Positions 24,719-32,977 are shown, counted from the stretch's first letter. The stretch is DNA of 35,535 nt from Oscillospiraceae bacterium (GCA_015067795.1 SVLU01000017.1:1-35535); one strand, 5' to 3'. Notes: generated by a model not told the origin, from the sequence alone. Numbers and translations are program-made.

Positions 24719-24770
24719 ATGCAATATTCCTTTCTGAATGTTATTTAAAACTATTAACGTGTTTCGGGAG

Positions 24771-24800
24771 TGCAGGTGCTGTGCCTTGACAGCACCTGCA
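24771..24800 (-). other. 12-bp hairpin between the two GH3 genes
   Basis: Perfect 12-base arms (24771-24782 with 24789-24800) and a 6-base loop. On the minus strand, the coding direction of both genes, no T-run follows; the T-run is on the other side. It could therefore be an RNA stabilising or processing stem in a two-gene mRNA rather than a terminator. Confidence 0.6.
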
Positions 24801-24820
24801 TATTTTTAAGGAATTACGAA

Positions 24821-27800
24821 TTAGCCGCCTACTACCATTCTTGCGATCTTAACCAGATCGGAGTTCTGGATGGAGCCTGTGCCGTCAACGTCAGCTCTTG
24901 CGATCTGAGCATCGTTGAGAGTTGCAAGGTGAATGATATGTCTTGCTACCATGATTACGTCAATGTTTGTAATCATGCCGTCACCGTTTACATCGCCTGG
25001 TTCGTAAACTGTGTCAATGGTGAGGTAACCCGGTGTTGCAAAGCAGACATCAAGAGTATTTTCTCCAACTGTTGCTTCTGTAATATTGAAGCCAACCGGA
25101 ATGTCGCCGTTTTCATAGCCCTGAGCTGCTAACTTATCAACGCGGAAGTATGCCTGGAATATTACTTCACCAACGTCGAATTCTGAACCATCAATCTTGT
25201 ATGCAAATAATACGCCGCTTTCAGGATTATAGAATACCATTACATCCTCATCAGCTGCTCTTACATCTACGAGAGTTACGTCACATTCCATTGTACCAAC
25301 TACGGATGTAAGACCTTCCAGGTTGTTGTAAACAGGGATATTTACAGTTTCGCCGTATGCACCGTCATTGCTGCCAACTTCGATTGCATCTTCAGGGGTG
25401 AGTCTGATGCCACGGTAGTTGATACCGTTTGCATTGATGTGCTGAATTCTGATTGTGGATTTGCCCTGTGGGAGATTGATCTTGCCAAGCTCTCTGTAAA
25501 CGTAGGTTGTCCATGCACCTGTTGCAGGAGCGTCATTATCAAGACCTTCAACCAGCTGACCATTTACGTAAACTTCAAATACATTTGTCTGAGCTGTGTT
25601 GTTAGCGTAGTTCAGATCAAGTGTGTATACAGCATAGGTTGGGGAATCAACTGTGAATTCAAGATACAGTGCGTGACCGTCTGCATCTGTGTTCTGAGCG
25701 TATGTTGTGCAGAGCTCGTTAAGAGCGGTAACCTTTTCATATCTGGAATGATAGGACTTTCTGGAGAAGTCAGTTGCATGGATGAAGGTGCCGCCTGTTG
25801 CTGCCAGCTCATGAACCTTGTACTGGTTGATTGCGAAGTCTGGGCAGTTGGAGAGAGCATTCAGAATGTACATTGTGTTCTCTTCAAGAGTTTCACGGGT
25901 GATAATGCCCTTGTCAACTGCTGTACGAACCTCGTCCAGGTTACCGGTGGACATCTTTACGTTGTTGCCTGCATTGATTTCGGCTACGATGCTGGAGTTG
26001 TTGCCCCAGTCTGTCATGAATGCGCCGTCCCAGCCCCATTCGAAACGAACGATACCGTGGAGGAGGTCATAATTTTCGGAGGTTTCAATACCGTTCAGGT
26101 AGTTGTAGGAAGTCATGATAAACTCAGGATCTGCTTCCTTGCAAGCAATTTCAAAGCCCTTCAGGTAGATTTCACGGAGAGCCTTTTCAGATACTCTGGA
26201 GTCGGAGCTATTTCTGTTGCCTTCCTTGTTGTTTACGCAGAAGTGCTTAAGTGTAACTGCTACGCCTGTAGATTCAACGCCCTTTGTGAGAGCCGCTGCA
26301 CTCTTACCTGTTACCAGTGGATCTTCGGAGTAATACTCGAAGTTTCTGCCGCAGAGTGGGCTTCTGTGGATATTCATACCCGGAGCAAGCCAGATGTCAA
26401 CCATGGACTGGAGAGCTTCCTTACCTACAGTCTGACCTACTTCTTCGATCAGGTCAGTATTCCATGTACACGCCTGGAGAGTGGAGCATGGCCAGTAGGT
26501 TGCAAAGTATGTGGAGAGACGGATACCTGCAGGGCCGTCTGCTGTATCTGCTGTGAAGATACCGTACTTTTCAGCGGTTGCATCGGAGGAAGGACCGATG
26601 GAGCCTGTACCGGAGGTAACACCTGTGGTGTGGCCGGAGGTCAGGTCGATCATTTCGTTAAGGGACATCTGAGCAAGGAATTCGTCGATTGTAGCTTCAC
26701 CATTTAATACGTCGCTGTACTTAATGCCCTTGTAGTCATCCTTATCCATATCCAGATTAAGTTCAGGATATTCGATGTTTGGATATGCTGCAACTGCATC
26801 TGCAATGCCGTACTCAACGCCTTCAGGAATGATCCAGAACTTATCGAAGTTCAGGTTTGTCTGGCTTACAACACTCTGATATTCAAGGCAGAGTTCATAT
26901 TCACCTGCCGGCAGATCAATGTAGTAGTAGTTCTCCTGGAAGTCCTTTTCAGCATACAGGAAGTTGTACCACTGACCGCCTGTTTCTGTATTAGCATAAT
27001 ATGTATTTGTTACGTCGTACTTAATGTCGGAATATGTCCTTACACCGTCAATAAGTGTGTAGATCTTTACAACGTCTTCTACATTGGTATTATCAGTGCC
27101 GCCATCTGCTGCCGCAAATGCCATTCTGTAAGTACCGGCCTTTTCAACATTGATCTTATATGCTGCTGCACTACCTACGAGAGTGTGGGCAAAAGCCATA
27201 CACTGACCGGAGCCTGTGTTACGCCACTTTGTACCATCAAAGAAGTAACCATTGTAGTTTTCAACTCTTGGGTCATTGCTTTCATTAGGATCTATAATGC
27301 CTGTGTAGTTTTCAGTTTCAACGACAGAAACCTCTGTTGCAGAAATTGGGAAAACAACTGTTGCTGCAGGACCTGTTTCGTTAAGAACGTCATATTCGCC
27401 CTTTGCATTCATTCTAACGTCAAGGTTAGTTTCACAGAGCTGTGTGAGCTGTTCTGTAACTGTATTTGCTACTACTGTATATTCTCCGGCCTTAGCATTG
27501 TTCTTTGCGGAGTTACCTACAAGGATATCGTATGTACCGGCTTCAAGAACGTATGCGGACTGGTTGCCGGAAAGACCGGTATCGTCGAAGGAAGCCATGT
27601 CATTGATTGGATAGGAAATATCCATTGTCTGGCTTGCACCCGGCTGGATGAGATCAGTCTTGTCGTAAGCACCAAGAACGATTGCGGACTTGGACAGCTT
27701 TGCTGTGCCTTCGCCTGCCTGAGGTGCAGAGTAGTATACCTGAACTACTTCCTTACCTGCTGTATCGCCGGTATTGGTTACTGTTACGTTTACATTGATC

Positions 27801-28717
27801 ACACCGTTATCTGCTGTTACAGAATTTGTCTTGATTTCAAAATCTGTATAGGACAGACCGTAACCAAATTCATAAACAACCTTTTCAGGTGCAAAGGTTT
27901 CAAAGTAACGATAACCAACATAAATGTCTTCGGTGTATCTTACATAAGCATTGCTTTCAAGGAATGTTTCGGTTGTTGGATAGTCATACAGGTCGTATGC
28001 ATAAGTGTCAACCAGCTTACCGGATGGGTTAACAGCACCTGTAAGAACGTCTGCCATACCGTAAGCACCCATTTCACCACCCATGTAGCAAATGAGAAGA
28101 GCGTCAACGTCGATGCCTTCTGTATTGCCATCAACGGACCAGTCTGTTGCGATCATGCTTGGAGCGTTAACCAGAACAACAACGTTTTCAAAACGGCTGC
28201 TCAGGTTTTCAAGCATTGAAGTTTCAGCTGCGGAGAGATACCAGTTAGCTGTGCTGATATCGCTGCCCTCTGTGGAGTAACGTGTCATGAACATGATTGC
28301 AGTATCAGCATAAGCTGCTGCTGCGTCATACATTGCAGCATCAGGAACATAGGAAATGTTAGCCTCATAAGCTGCTGTAAGTGGTTCATAAACGTCTACC
28401 ATTTCTGCAAGAACTTCAGCAGGGCCGTCTGGAGTGTAGTCCATGTTAACCCAACCGGAGCCACCGCCGCCGATCTGATAACCGTTGGAGGTGCTTGCAG
28501 TGTAGATCTGTCCGCCGCCGAACAGAGCTACTCTTTCATTGGATGCGAGAGGAAGAGCATTGTCATCATTCTTAAGAAGAACAAGACCCTCCCCTACTGC
28601 TTCACGAGCCAGGTCCTTGTGAGCCTGATCGGAAGATGCAACTACTGTTGCCGGTAACATACAGATGATCATTACCAGCGCAAGTAAGCTTGCCAGGATT
28701 TTGCGTGCTGTCTTCAT
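24821..28717 (-). CDS. cellulosomal-type GH3 glycosidase, permuted, with dockerin (paralogue B)
   Basis: A 1298-residue paralogue of the next gene, in the same orientation 102 bases away. It has the same order: signal peptide (1-27), GH3 C-domain (about 32-290, acid/base E150), FnIII-like (about 298-420), a carbohydrate-binding-like insert (about 462-632), the GH3 barrel half (about 672-965, nucleophile D903), a CBM6-like module (about 985-1107), a cohesin-like domain (about 1112-1235) and a dockerin (about 1239-1298). The dockerin loops are GDVNGDGMITNID and ADVDGTGSIQNSD. The catalytic parts are very similar between the two; the binding modules and linkers differ most. GGGAG precedes the ATG. 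Secreted and presumably docked to a cohesin scaffold. Confidence 0.93.
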   Translation of the reverse strand: MKTARKILASLLALVMIICMLPATVVASSDQAHKDLAREAVGEGLVLLKNDDNALPLASNERVALFGGGQIYTASTSNGYQIGGGGSGWVNMDYTPDGPAEVLAEMVDVYEPLTAAYEANISYVPDAAMYDAAAAYADTAIMFMTRYSTEGSDISTANWYLSAAETSMLENLSSRFENVVVLVNAPSMIATDWSVDGNTEGIDVDALLICYMGGEMGAYGMADVLTGAVNPSGKLVDTYAYDLYDYPTTETFLESNAYVRYTEDIYVGYRYFETFAPEKVVYEFGYGLSYTDFEIKTNSVTADNGVINVNVTVTNTGDTAGKEVVQVYYSAPQAGEGTAKLSKSAIVLGAYDKTDLIQPGASQTMDISYPINDMASFDDTGLSGNQSAYVLEAGTYDILVGNSAKNNAKAGEYTVVANTVTEQLTQLCETNLDVRMNAKGEYDVLNETGPAATVVFPISATEVSVVETENYTGIIDPNESNDPRVENYNGYFFDGTKWRNTGSGQCMAFAHTLVGSAAAYKINVEKAGTYRMAFAAADGGTDNTNVEDVVKIYTLIDGVRTYSDIKYDVTNTYYANTETGGQWYNFLYAEKDFQENYYYIDLPAGEYELCLEYQSVVSQTNLNFDKFWIIPEGVEYGIADAVAAYPNIEYPELNLDMDKDDYKGIKYSDVLNGEATIDEFLAQMSLNEMIDLTSGHTTGVTSGTGSIGPSSDATAEKYGIFTADTADGPAGIRLSTYFATYWPCSTLQACTWNTDLIEEVGQTVGKEALQSMVDIWLAPGMNIHRSPLCGRNFEYYSEDPLVTGKSAAALTKGVESTGVAVTLKHFCVNNKEGNRNSSDSRVSEKALREIYLKGFEIACKEADPEFIMTSYNYLNGIETSENYDLLHGIVRFEWGWDGAFMTDWGNNSSIVAEINAGNNVKMSTGNLDEVRTAVDKGIITRETLEENTMYILNALSNCPDFAINQYKVHELAATGGTFIHATDFSRKSYHSRYEKVTALNELCTTYAQNTDADGHALYLEFTVDSPTYAVYTLDLNYANNTAQTNVFEVYVNGQLVEGLDNDAPATGAWTTYVYRELGKINLPQGKSTIRIQHINANGINYRGIRLTPEDAIEVGSNDGAYGETVNIPVYNNLEGLTSVVGTMECDVTLVDVRAADEDVMVFYNPESGVLFAYKIDGSEFDVGEVIFQAYFRVDKLAAQGYENGDIPVGFNITEATVGENTLDVCFATPGYLTIDTVYEPGDVNGDGMITNIDVIMVARHIIHLATLNDAQIARADVDGTGSIQNSDLVKIARMVVGG

Positions 28718-28803
28718 TCGTAATTCTCCCTTCGTAAAATAAAGTCGGTTTGAGCTCCGCGTTTTTAGAGATTTGCCGGATACGCAGACTTCTCACCTAT
28801 TCT

Positions 28804-28837
28804 ATTATAAGATACGCTTTTCTGCCTGATTTTTCAA
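28804..28837 (-). promoter_or_regulatory. candidate promoter of the GH3 pair
   Basis: On the minus strand TTGAAA is followed after 17 bases by TATCTT, with an overlapping TATAAT five bases on. It lies about 90 bases before paralogue B. Confidence 0.5.
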
Positions 28838-28947
28838 GTAGAATTAAGGAAGTTCGTCATTTGGACGGTTTTTTTCGGCATTTCGACCAATATAGTTCGA
28901 TGCTAATGTGGCACATTTATTGTTCTTGTTTTGTGAATACTCACCGC

Positions 28948-28975
28948 ATAGGGACAAATATTGACAGCATATATT
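28948..28975 (+). promoter_or_regulatory. candidate sigma-E-type promoter of sigK
   Basis: ATA, a 17-base spacer, then CATATATT (6 of 8 to the sigma-E -10 consensus), with a predicted leader of about 16 bases. sigK is a known sigma-E target in Bacillus. Confidence 0.4.
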
Positions 28976-28997
28976 TACCTGAAAAGGAGGTACTTAT

Positions 28998-29627
28998 ATG
29001 CTGTCATCCATTTTTGCGATGCTGTTATCCTATCCGGCGCTGGCGCTGCGGCTGTCTTCGGGAAGCTCATTTCCCAAGCCCCTCTCCGCCCGGGAGGAAC
29101 AGCACTACCTGGAGCTTTACGCAAACGGTGATGAAAACGCCAGAAACGTACTGATTGAACGCAATCTGCGGTTAGTGGCACACATTGTAAAAAAATATTA
29201 CACCCAAACCTGCGATCAGGATGATCTTATCTCCATCGGAACCATCGGGCTTATAAAGGGCATATCCAGCTACCGTCCCGATAAGGGCGTCAGGCTTGCC
29301 ACCTACGCCAGCCGCTGCATTGAAAACGAGGTGCTGATGTACTTCCGCAGTATCAAAAAGACCGCCGGCGACCTTTCCCTCTCCGATTCCATTGACACCG
29401 ACAAGGAAGGCAACAGCCTTTCACTTATGGATGTTATCTGTGTTGAGGACGATATGTTTGAAAACGTGGCTAACAGCGAACTGAGTAAGCAGATAAAAGT
29501 CCATCTGAACTCCCTTTCTCCCAAAGAACGTGAAATAATCATCATGCGCTACGGTCTGGACGGCAAACCGCCCAAGCCCCAGCGTGAGGTTGCCGAAATC
29601 TGCGGCATCAGCCGAAGCTATGTATAG
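28998..29627 (+). CDS. sigK: pro-sigma-K, truncated in region 4.2
   Basis: The late mother-cell sporulation sigma factor. The 209-residue frame starts after AAAAGGAGG and has a hydrophobic prosequence (about 1-22, MLSSIFAMLLSYPALALRL) of the kind removed by SpoIVFB. Region 2 follows (RNVLIERNLRLVAHIVKKYY, DLISIGTIGLIKGI, LATYASRCIENEVLMYFR) and then region 4 (LSPKEREIIIMRYGLDG). It stops at CGISRSYV. In Bacillus the recognition helix continues SRIEKRAL and the protein runs about 25 residues further, so the helix is cut. No frame of the following bases resumes the family sequence. The gene is therefore either inactive or rebuilt when the downstream element leaves. Confidence 0.9.
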   Translation: MLSSIFAMLLSYPALALRLSSGSSFPKPLSAREEQHYLELYANGDENARNVLIERNLRLVAHIVKKYYTQTCDQDDLISIGTIGLIKGISSYRPDKGVRLATYASRCIENEVLMYFRSIKKTAGDLSLSDSIDTDKEGNSLSLMDVICVEDDMFENVANSELSKQIKVHLNSLSPKEREIIIMRYGLDGKPPKPQREVAEICGISRSYV

Positions 29628-29628
29628 C
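29606..29628 (+). other. inferred left junction (attL) of an integrated element in sigK
   Basis: Homology to sigma-K ends at or just after codons for SRSYV; the A+T-rich foreign-looking genes begin beyond. The crossover core should lie within these last bases. The matching attR is outside the window, so the exact core cannot be given. Confidence 0.45.
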
Positions 29629-29646
29629 GCCGCCGCTAATGTAAAC

Positions 29647-29680
29647 GATGCCCGGAGGGCCATATGGCTCTCCGGGCATC
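29647..29680 (+). terminator. hairpin downstream of truncated sigK
   Basis: A 15-bp stem (29647-29661 with 29666-29680, one G-T pair) with an ATAT loop; the following bases are only moderately T-rich. Confidence 0.55.
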
Positions 29681-29738
29681 AGTGTTTAGATTATTTAGTT
29701 AAGCGGCCACTCATCAAAGTTAGCGATATATGGAACAA

Positions 29739-30350
29739 TTATCTTAGATTTTTTATCTTAATCCTACCTGCAACATCGGCACTACGCTTTTCGAATGCTT
29801 CGTCAATGTATGTCCCAGGTGAGTTTTCGAAATCTGACCATTTTACCAGCACACAGTAACGATCTTTGTCTTGCCATCCACACCCATCATGTGGTTCACA
29901 GTAATAGTTGGCACTAAACTCACGAATAACAGTACTATCATTAATTGCCACATGATTGTGGTTACCATTACATTTGGTGCACTGATATGTACCTTTGAAA
30001 ATACTATCGTACATGTTTGGTAAAACGATCCCAAGTATTCCGTTACGAGTATTCCCCTTTCCGTTAAAAAGAGAAGCTTGTAATTCACGCTTTATGAAAT
30101 AGTTTTTATCCCTACCCCAAATATCTACTCCTTCGTTCTCTGATGAATGTGTACCAATCAGAAATATAGTTACTGTTGAATCACGCAGATAATCTTCTCG
30201 TATTACTTGCATGATGTAGTCACCGTCTTCACTTTCGATAACTCGGTCAAGTGATTTGTCGATATAATTTTCCTTACCAAGGAGATCGATAACAGCTTGA
30301 CGATAATCGGCATCTTCTTTTTTGAAACTTATAAAACATTTATGTCCCAT
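29739..30350 (-). CDS. TIR-like protein (ThsB-type), with Cys/His cluster
   Basis: A 203-residue protein of the MTH538/DUF1863 TIR-like group. It opens KCFISFKKEDADYRQAVIDLL, has STVTIFLIG and a likely catalytic Glu in NYFIKRELQASL (E89). In Thoeris systems such TIR proteins sense phage and make an NAD-derived signal. A middle insertion holds C124, C127, H131, H133, C151, H154 and C157, spaced like a zinc site. It is the last gene of the four-gene operon, 17 bases after the macro-like membrane protein, with AAAGGAAA before the ATG. The substrate and signal cannot be read from sequence. Confidence 0.83.
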   Translation of the reverse strand: MGHKCFISFKKEDADYRQAVIDLLGKENYIDKSLDRVIESEDGDYIMQVIREDYLRDSTVTIFLIGTHSSENEGVDIWGRDKNYFIKRELQASLFNGKGNTRNGILGIVLPNMYDSIFKGTYQCTKCNGNHNHVAINDSTVIREFSANYYCEPHDGCGWQDKDRYCVLVKWSDFENSPGTYIDEAFEKRSADVAGRIKIKNLR

Positions 30351-30367
30351 GAAATTTCCTTTCCACT

Positions 30368-31276
30368 TTATAAATCGTATATTGAAACACTCTCACGACA
30401 TCCAGAATATACTACAATATGGATATCTGTGTTAATAAGGTGCTTGTTGAAGCGAAATGCACTGACCATATATTCCAGTAATTCTCGTTCACTTTTTTTA
30501 TTATTCCGGCCGTGGGTGCCAATGATCGGCATATAGACCGGAAATCGCTGAGATCTTGAATTGCAATGTTCAATTAGTGATTGTACAGTAACCATGTATT
30601 CTTCGTCAGAGGTTTCAGGGTGAAGATCGCTATTAAAAGCGGACATACCTACAAAGAAATATGTTGTCATATCATCAGGAGCTTTTTTGAATTCTGCAAC
30701 AGATCCAGCCGGATAACGTTTCAGATTACCTTTTCGTTTATCTTTTGTCGATAAAATACGATTAGGTTTTATCTGTCGGTTTGTTAGCAGGTCATTCTGC
30801 AATGCCTCATTAAGCATTTCAGCAGTATATCCATTGCTACAAATCCTTTTGACTGCCATTCCGTGGATTGTGGTTTCGGATATAAGGTCGTTATCAACAA
30901 GTGTATCAAAACAACGATTTGCAGTAATAACTATATTTTTATGTTCTCCGGTGTTTTCAAACAAATCGCCATACTCAACATATACATGGTGACCGTTATC
31001 AGCATCAATGACAACAACTTTTTCTTTGGTAAGAACACATTTACATTTAATAGCAAACATAACTACCCAAATGGCTGCTACAACGAGTGCACTAATAAAT
31101 AGACGTTTCAAAAAGCTAGTACCATCAGGAAAGATACTATCAAAGTCACAAAGAAATCCCAAGACTTGAAATGCTGCGATAGCAGAAGTTGTTAATACTA
31201 ATGCATTTTTGGCTAAATAGGAAAAATTGAGTTTAATTTGCCTATAAACAGATTTTACTTTGTCGAATTTACTCAT
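30368..31276 (-). CDS. two-TM macro-like protein, type II Thoeris ThsA-like effector
   Basis: A 302-residue protein with two membrane segments (about 24-44 and 58-77) and a soluble macro-like domain (about 85-302). That domain is marked by EYGDLFENTGEHKNIVITANRCFDTLVDNDLI, RYPAGSVAEF, TTYFFVGMSAFNSD and a final HIVVYSGCRES. This matches the DUF6430-type ThsA of type II Thoeris, where the macro domain is reported to bind a TIR-made histidine-ADP-ribose signal and the membrane part then damages the cell envelope. GGAGG precedes the ATG. It is flanked on both sides by TIR genes in the same operon. The assignment rests on architecture and context. Confidence 0.82.
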   Translation of the reverse strand: MSKFDKVKSVYRQIKLNFSYLAKNALVLTTSAIAAFQVLGFLCDFDSIFPDGTSFLKRLFISALVVAAIWVVMFAIKCKCVLTKEKVVVIDADNGHHVYVEYGDLFENTGEHKNIVITANRCFDTLVDNDLISETTIHGMAVKRICSNGYTAEMLNEALQNDLLTNRQIKPNRILSTKDKRKGNLKRYPAGSVAEFKKAPDDMTTYFFVGMSAFNSDLHPETSDEEYMVTVQSLIEHCNSRSQRFPVYMPIIGTHGRNNKKSERELLEYMVSAFRFNKHLINTDIHIVVYSGCRESVSIYDL

Positions 31277-31288
31277 TTTGGATACCTC

Positions 31289-31837
31289 CTAAATATCGCT
31301 ACTTGCGGAGTCGTACTGAAAGTAGATATACTCAGCTTCCGGGGAAACAGGCTCCCAAATTGATTGCTTTGTTAGATATGCATCGAGTTCTTTTACTGTA
31401 TAAAAAACATCAGATCCATTTGCTCGTAAAAATGTCGGCAAGTATTCTGATGCTTTTAGTTTTAACGATGCGGTCTTTTTATTGTTTGCTTGAGCAAATC
31501 CAATTTCGTATGGGATCCACCACGATTCCTTAGATTTCTCGGTGACCACACATAACAAATGAGTGGAATATTTTAGAACGTTATGTATGCTTTTGACAAT
31601 CGTTTCAACATCATTGTTTTGATCTGCAACCTGCAATGCTTCATCAAATAAGTCGAGATAGATGTTATAACCAAAGTCGTTCATTATGTGATTTCCAATC
31701 TCGAGTGCAGCATCTGAGTCCTCATTTTTATGCGAAATAAAGAAGCATAACCCACTCGATTTAGAACTCTGATCATAAAGATAACGACGGTACGGTTCGT
31801 TTTTGATTTCTTCTGCAACATTTTTTCCTTGACGCAT
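31289..31837 (-). CDS. TIR domain protein (second Thoeris TIR)
   Basis: A 182-residue TIR protein of a different subgroup from its neighbours. It has CFFISHKNEDSDAALEIGNHI, YNIYLDLFDEA, STHLLCVVTEKSKESWWIPYEIGFA (likely catalytic Glu E111 in this numbering) and a C-terminal YIYFQYD tail. I chose the ATG at 31837 because GGTGA stands before it; a longer form from 31858 would add seven residues but has no ribosome-binding site. It lies 12 bases upstream of the ThsA-like gene. A role as signal-making NADase is inferred from family and context. Confidence 0.82.
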   Translation of the reverse strand: MRQGKNVAEEIKNEPYRRYLYDQSSKSSGLCFFISHKNEDSDAALEIGNHIMNDFGYNIYLDLFDEALQVADQNNDVETIVKSIHNVLKYSTHLLCVVTEKSKESWWIPYEIGFAQANNKKTASLKLKASEYLPTFLRANGSDVFYTVKELDAYLTKQSIWEPVSPEAEYIYFQYDSASSDI

Positions 31838-31881
31838 TGTATCACCGCTGATAAGCATCGGAGATTAGGTCGTTAGGGTTA

Positions 31882-32436
31882 TTATTTTTGAACTAATCCC
31901 CAATCGACATAGGTCTCTCTTGTATAATAATTTTTACCGTTTGTAAGATGTTCGCCATTGACAGTAAAACGATTGATCGCATCCAGAATTGGAGCTTTTG
32001 CAAATGCTATATGCAATGCTTCGACGCCAGGCCTATTAATTCTATCGGCAAGAGCTTTGGGCCACATGTCAGATAATGCGTCAACATTCCAAATGCCGGA
32101 ATAATCAGGATACGCAATAATCAGAGGTAATTTATACACATCGAGAGCTTGTTCAATCTCATACGACAAGACACTTCCGGTATAGCGTGTATCTTTCGAG
32201 ATAATAACAAACATATTCTTGGATGCACTTAGCCGTTGACGAATACGTGCATATAGTGTTGCTTTTGAACTTGTATCACGTACAGCATAAGTTTTATCAT
32301 GGCTATTCACAAACCTAAAATCTATATTTTTATTCGCAGTCCAAGCCTGCAATGTTGCATAATAACGGAAATCTGATTTTGCAGGATTTGTTTCTCCTAA
32401 ACCGTCAAATGCGACATAAGTTCCAGTCCGATTCAT
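31882..32436 (-). CDS. ThsB-like TIR protein (first gene of the Thoeris-like operon)
   Basis: A 184-residue DUF1863/MTH538-type TIR-like protein: GTYVAFDGLGETNP, RYYATLQAWTANKNIDFRFVNSHDKTYAVRDTS, RIRQRLSASKNMFVIISKDTRY and SVLSYEIEQAL, with candidate catalytic Glu E93 or E95. This is the group to which the Thoeris sensor ThsB belongs. TGGAGG precedes the ATG and a clear promoter lies 60-90 bases upstream. 44 bases separate it from the chosen start of the second TIR gene. Confidence 0.83.
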   Translation of the reverse strand: MNRTGTYVAFDGLGETNPAKSDFRYYATLQAWTANKNIDFRFVNSHDKTYAVRDTSSKATLYARIRQRLSASKNMFVIISKDTRYTGSVLSYEIEQALDVYKLPLIIAYPDYSGIWNVDALSDMWPKALADRINRPGVEALHIAFAKAPILDAINRFTVNGEHLTNGKNYYTRETYVDWGLVQK

Positions 32437-32494
32437 ATATTACCTCCAGAATGTTTTATTCCACCGAAACTCCACACAAAATTTAACTAATTAA

Positions 32495-32523
32495 AGTATA
32501 CATCTTTATCGGAATAATAGCAA
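32495..32523 (-). promoter_or_regulatory. promoter of the Thoeris-like operon
   Basis: TTGCTA and TATACT on the minus strand with a 17-base spacer, about 60 bases before the first TIR gene. Confidence 0.7.
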
Positions 32524-32553
32524 ATGAACATTTTGCGAATATCGGAACAATAG

Positions 32554-32590
32554 AACGGCGATGATACTGAGATCACCGCCGTTTTTTCTA
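32554..32590. terminator. hairpin between the small gene and the Thoeris operon
   Basis: Arms at 32554-32565 and 32572-32583 with one mismatch, just after the stop of the 64-residue gene. The better T-run is on the plus strand, so direction is uncertain. Confidence 0.5.
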
Positions 32591-32782
32591 TTTGGATATG
32601 TATTCTGGACTCATGATGCAGATTGTCTTTGGCTGGAGTAGTGCCTGCATCTTTTCTTCGAACCGTTTGGAAAACTTGTGATTGCATTTTTCAGGGGCTG
32701 GCAGACTGGCGATGATAGCCTCTGCGCATTTTTCTGCTGCTTGTTGTAATAGTTCATCGCTTAGCATTTCTTCTAGGATCAT
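32588..32782 (-). CDS. small protein of unknown function
   Basis: A 64-residue protein from an ATG preceded at good distance by AAGGAGG. It has a helical N-terminal half (MLSDELLQQAAEKCAEAIIASLP) and a basic second half (HKFSKRFEEKMQALL). The FS.RFE.KM pattern recalls the start of small anti-sigma or regulator-like proteins on Firmicute mobile elements, but I cannot name a family. It lies between the OLD gene terminator and the Thoeris promoter. It may regulate the element or be a remnant of a longer gene. Confidence 0.6.
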   Translation of the reverse strand: MILEEMLSDELLQQAAEKCAEAIIASLPAPEKCNHKFSKRFEEKMQALLQPKTICIMSPEYISK

Positions 32783-32913
32783 AACAAGCCTCCTTGGTGT
32801 CCGCATTATTCTGTTTTTACTCCTCCGGATCTTTGATCCGGTTTAACTATAATAACGATTCAAAAGCCGAATTTTGGACAGGTAATCTAATATTTTTTGA
32901 AAACAAATAGGTC

Positions 32914-32941
32914 AAAAGGGGCTGTGAATAATCACAGCCCC
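32914..32941 (-). terminator. terminator of the OLD-family gene
   Basis: A 10-bp GC-rich stem (32918-32927 with 32932-32941), 4-base loop, and TTTT on the minus strand. Confidence 0.88.
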
Positions 32942-32977
32942 TTCTATACGGATGTTGGGAATTTTAATAAAATTTGC

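Noticed and set aside
24771-24800. Ordinary terminator of GH3 paralogue B
   Set aside because: The T-run is on the wrong side for minus-strand transcription; kept as a hairpin of unknown role.
29606-29660. sigK ending explained by a simple frameshift
   Set aside because: Reading the next bases in the other frames gives no SRIEK-like sequence, so a single base error does not restore the family sequence.
29739-31276. Type I Thoeris (Sir2-SLOG ThsA)
   Set aside because: No Sir2 or SLOG motifs are present; the effector has two membrane segments and a macro-like domain.
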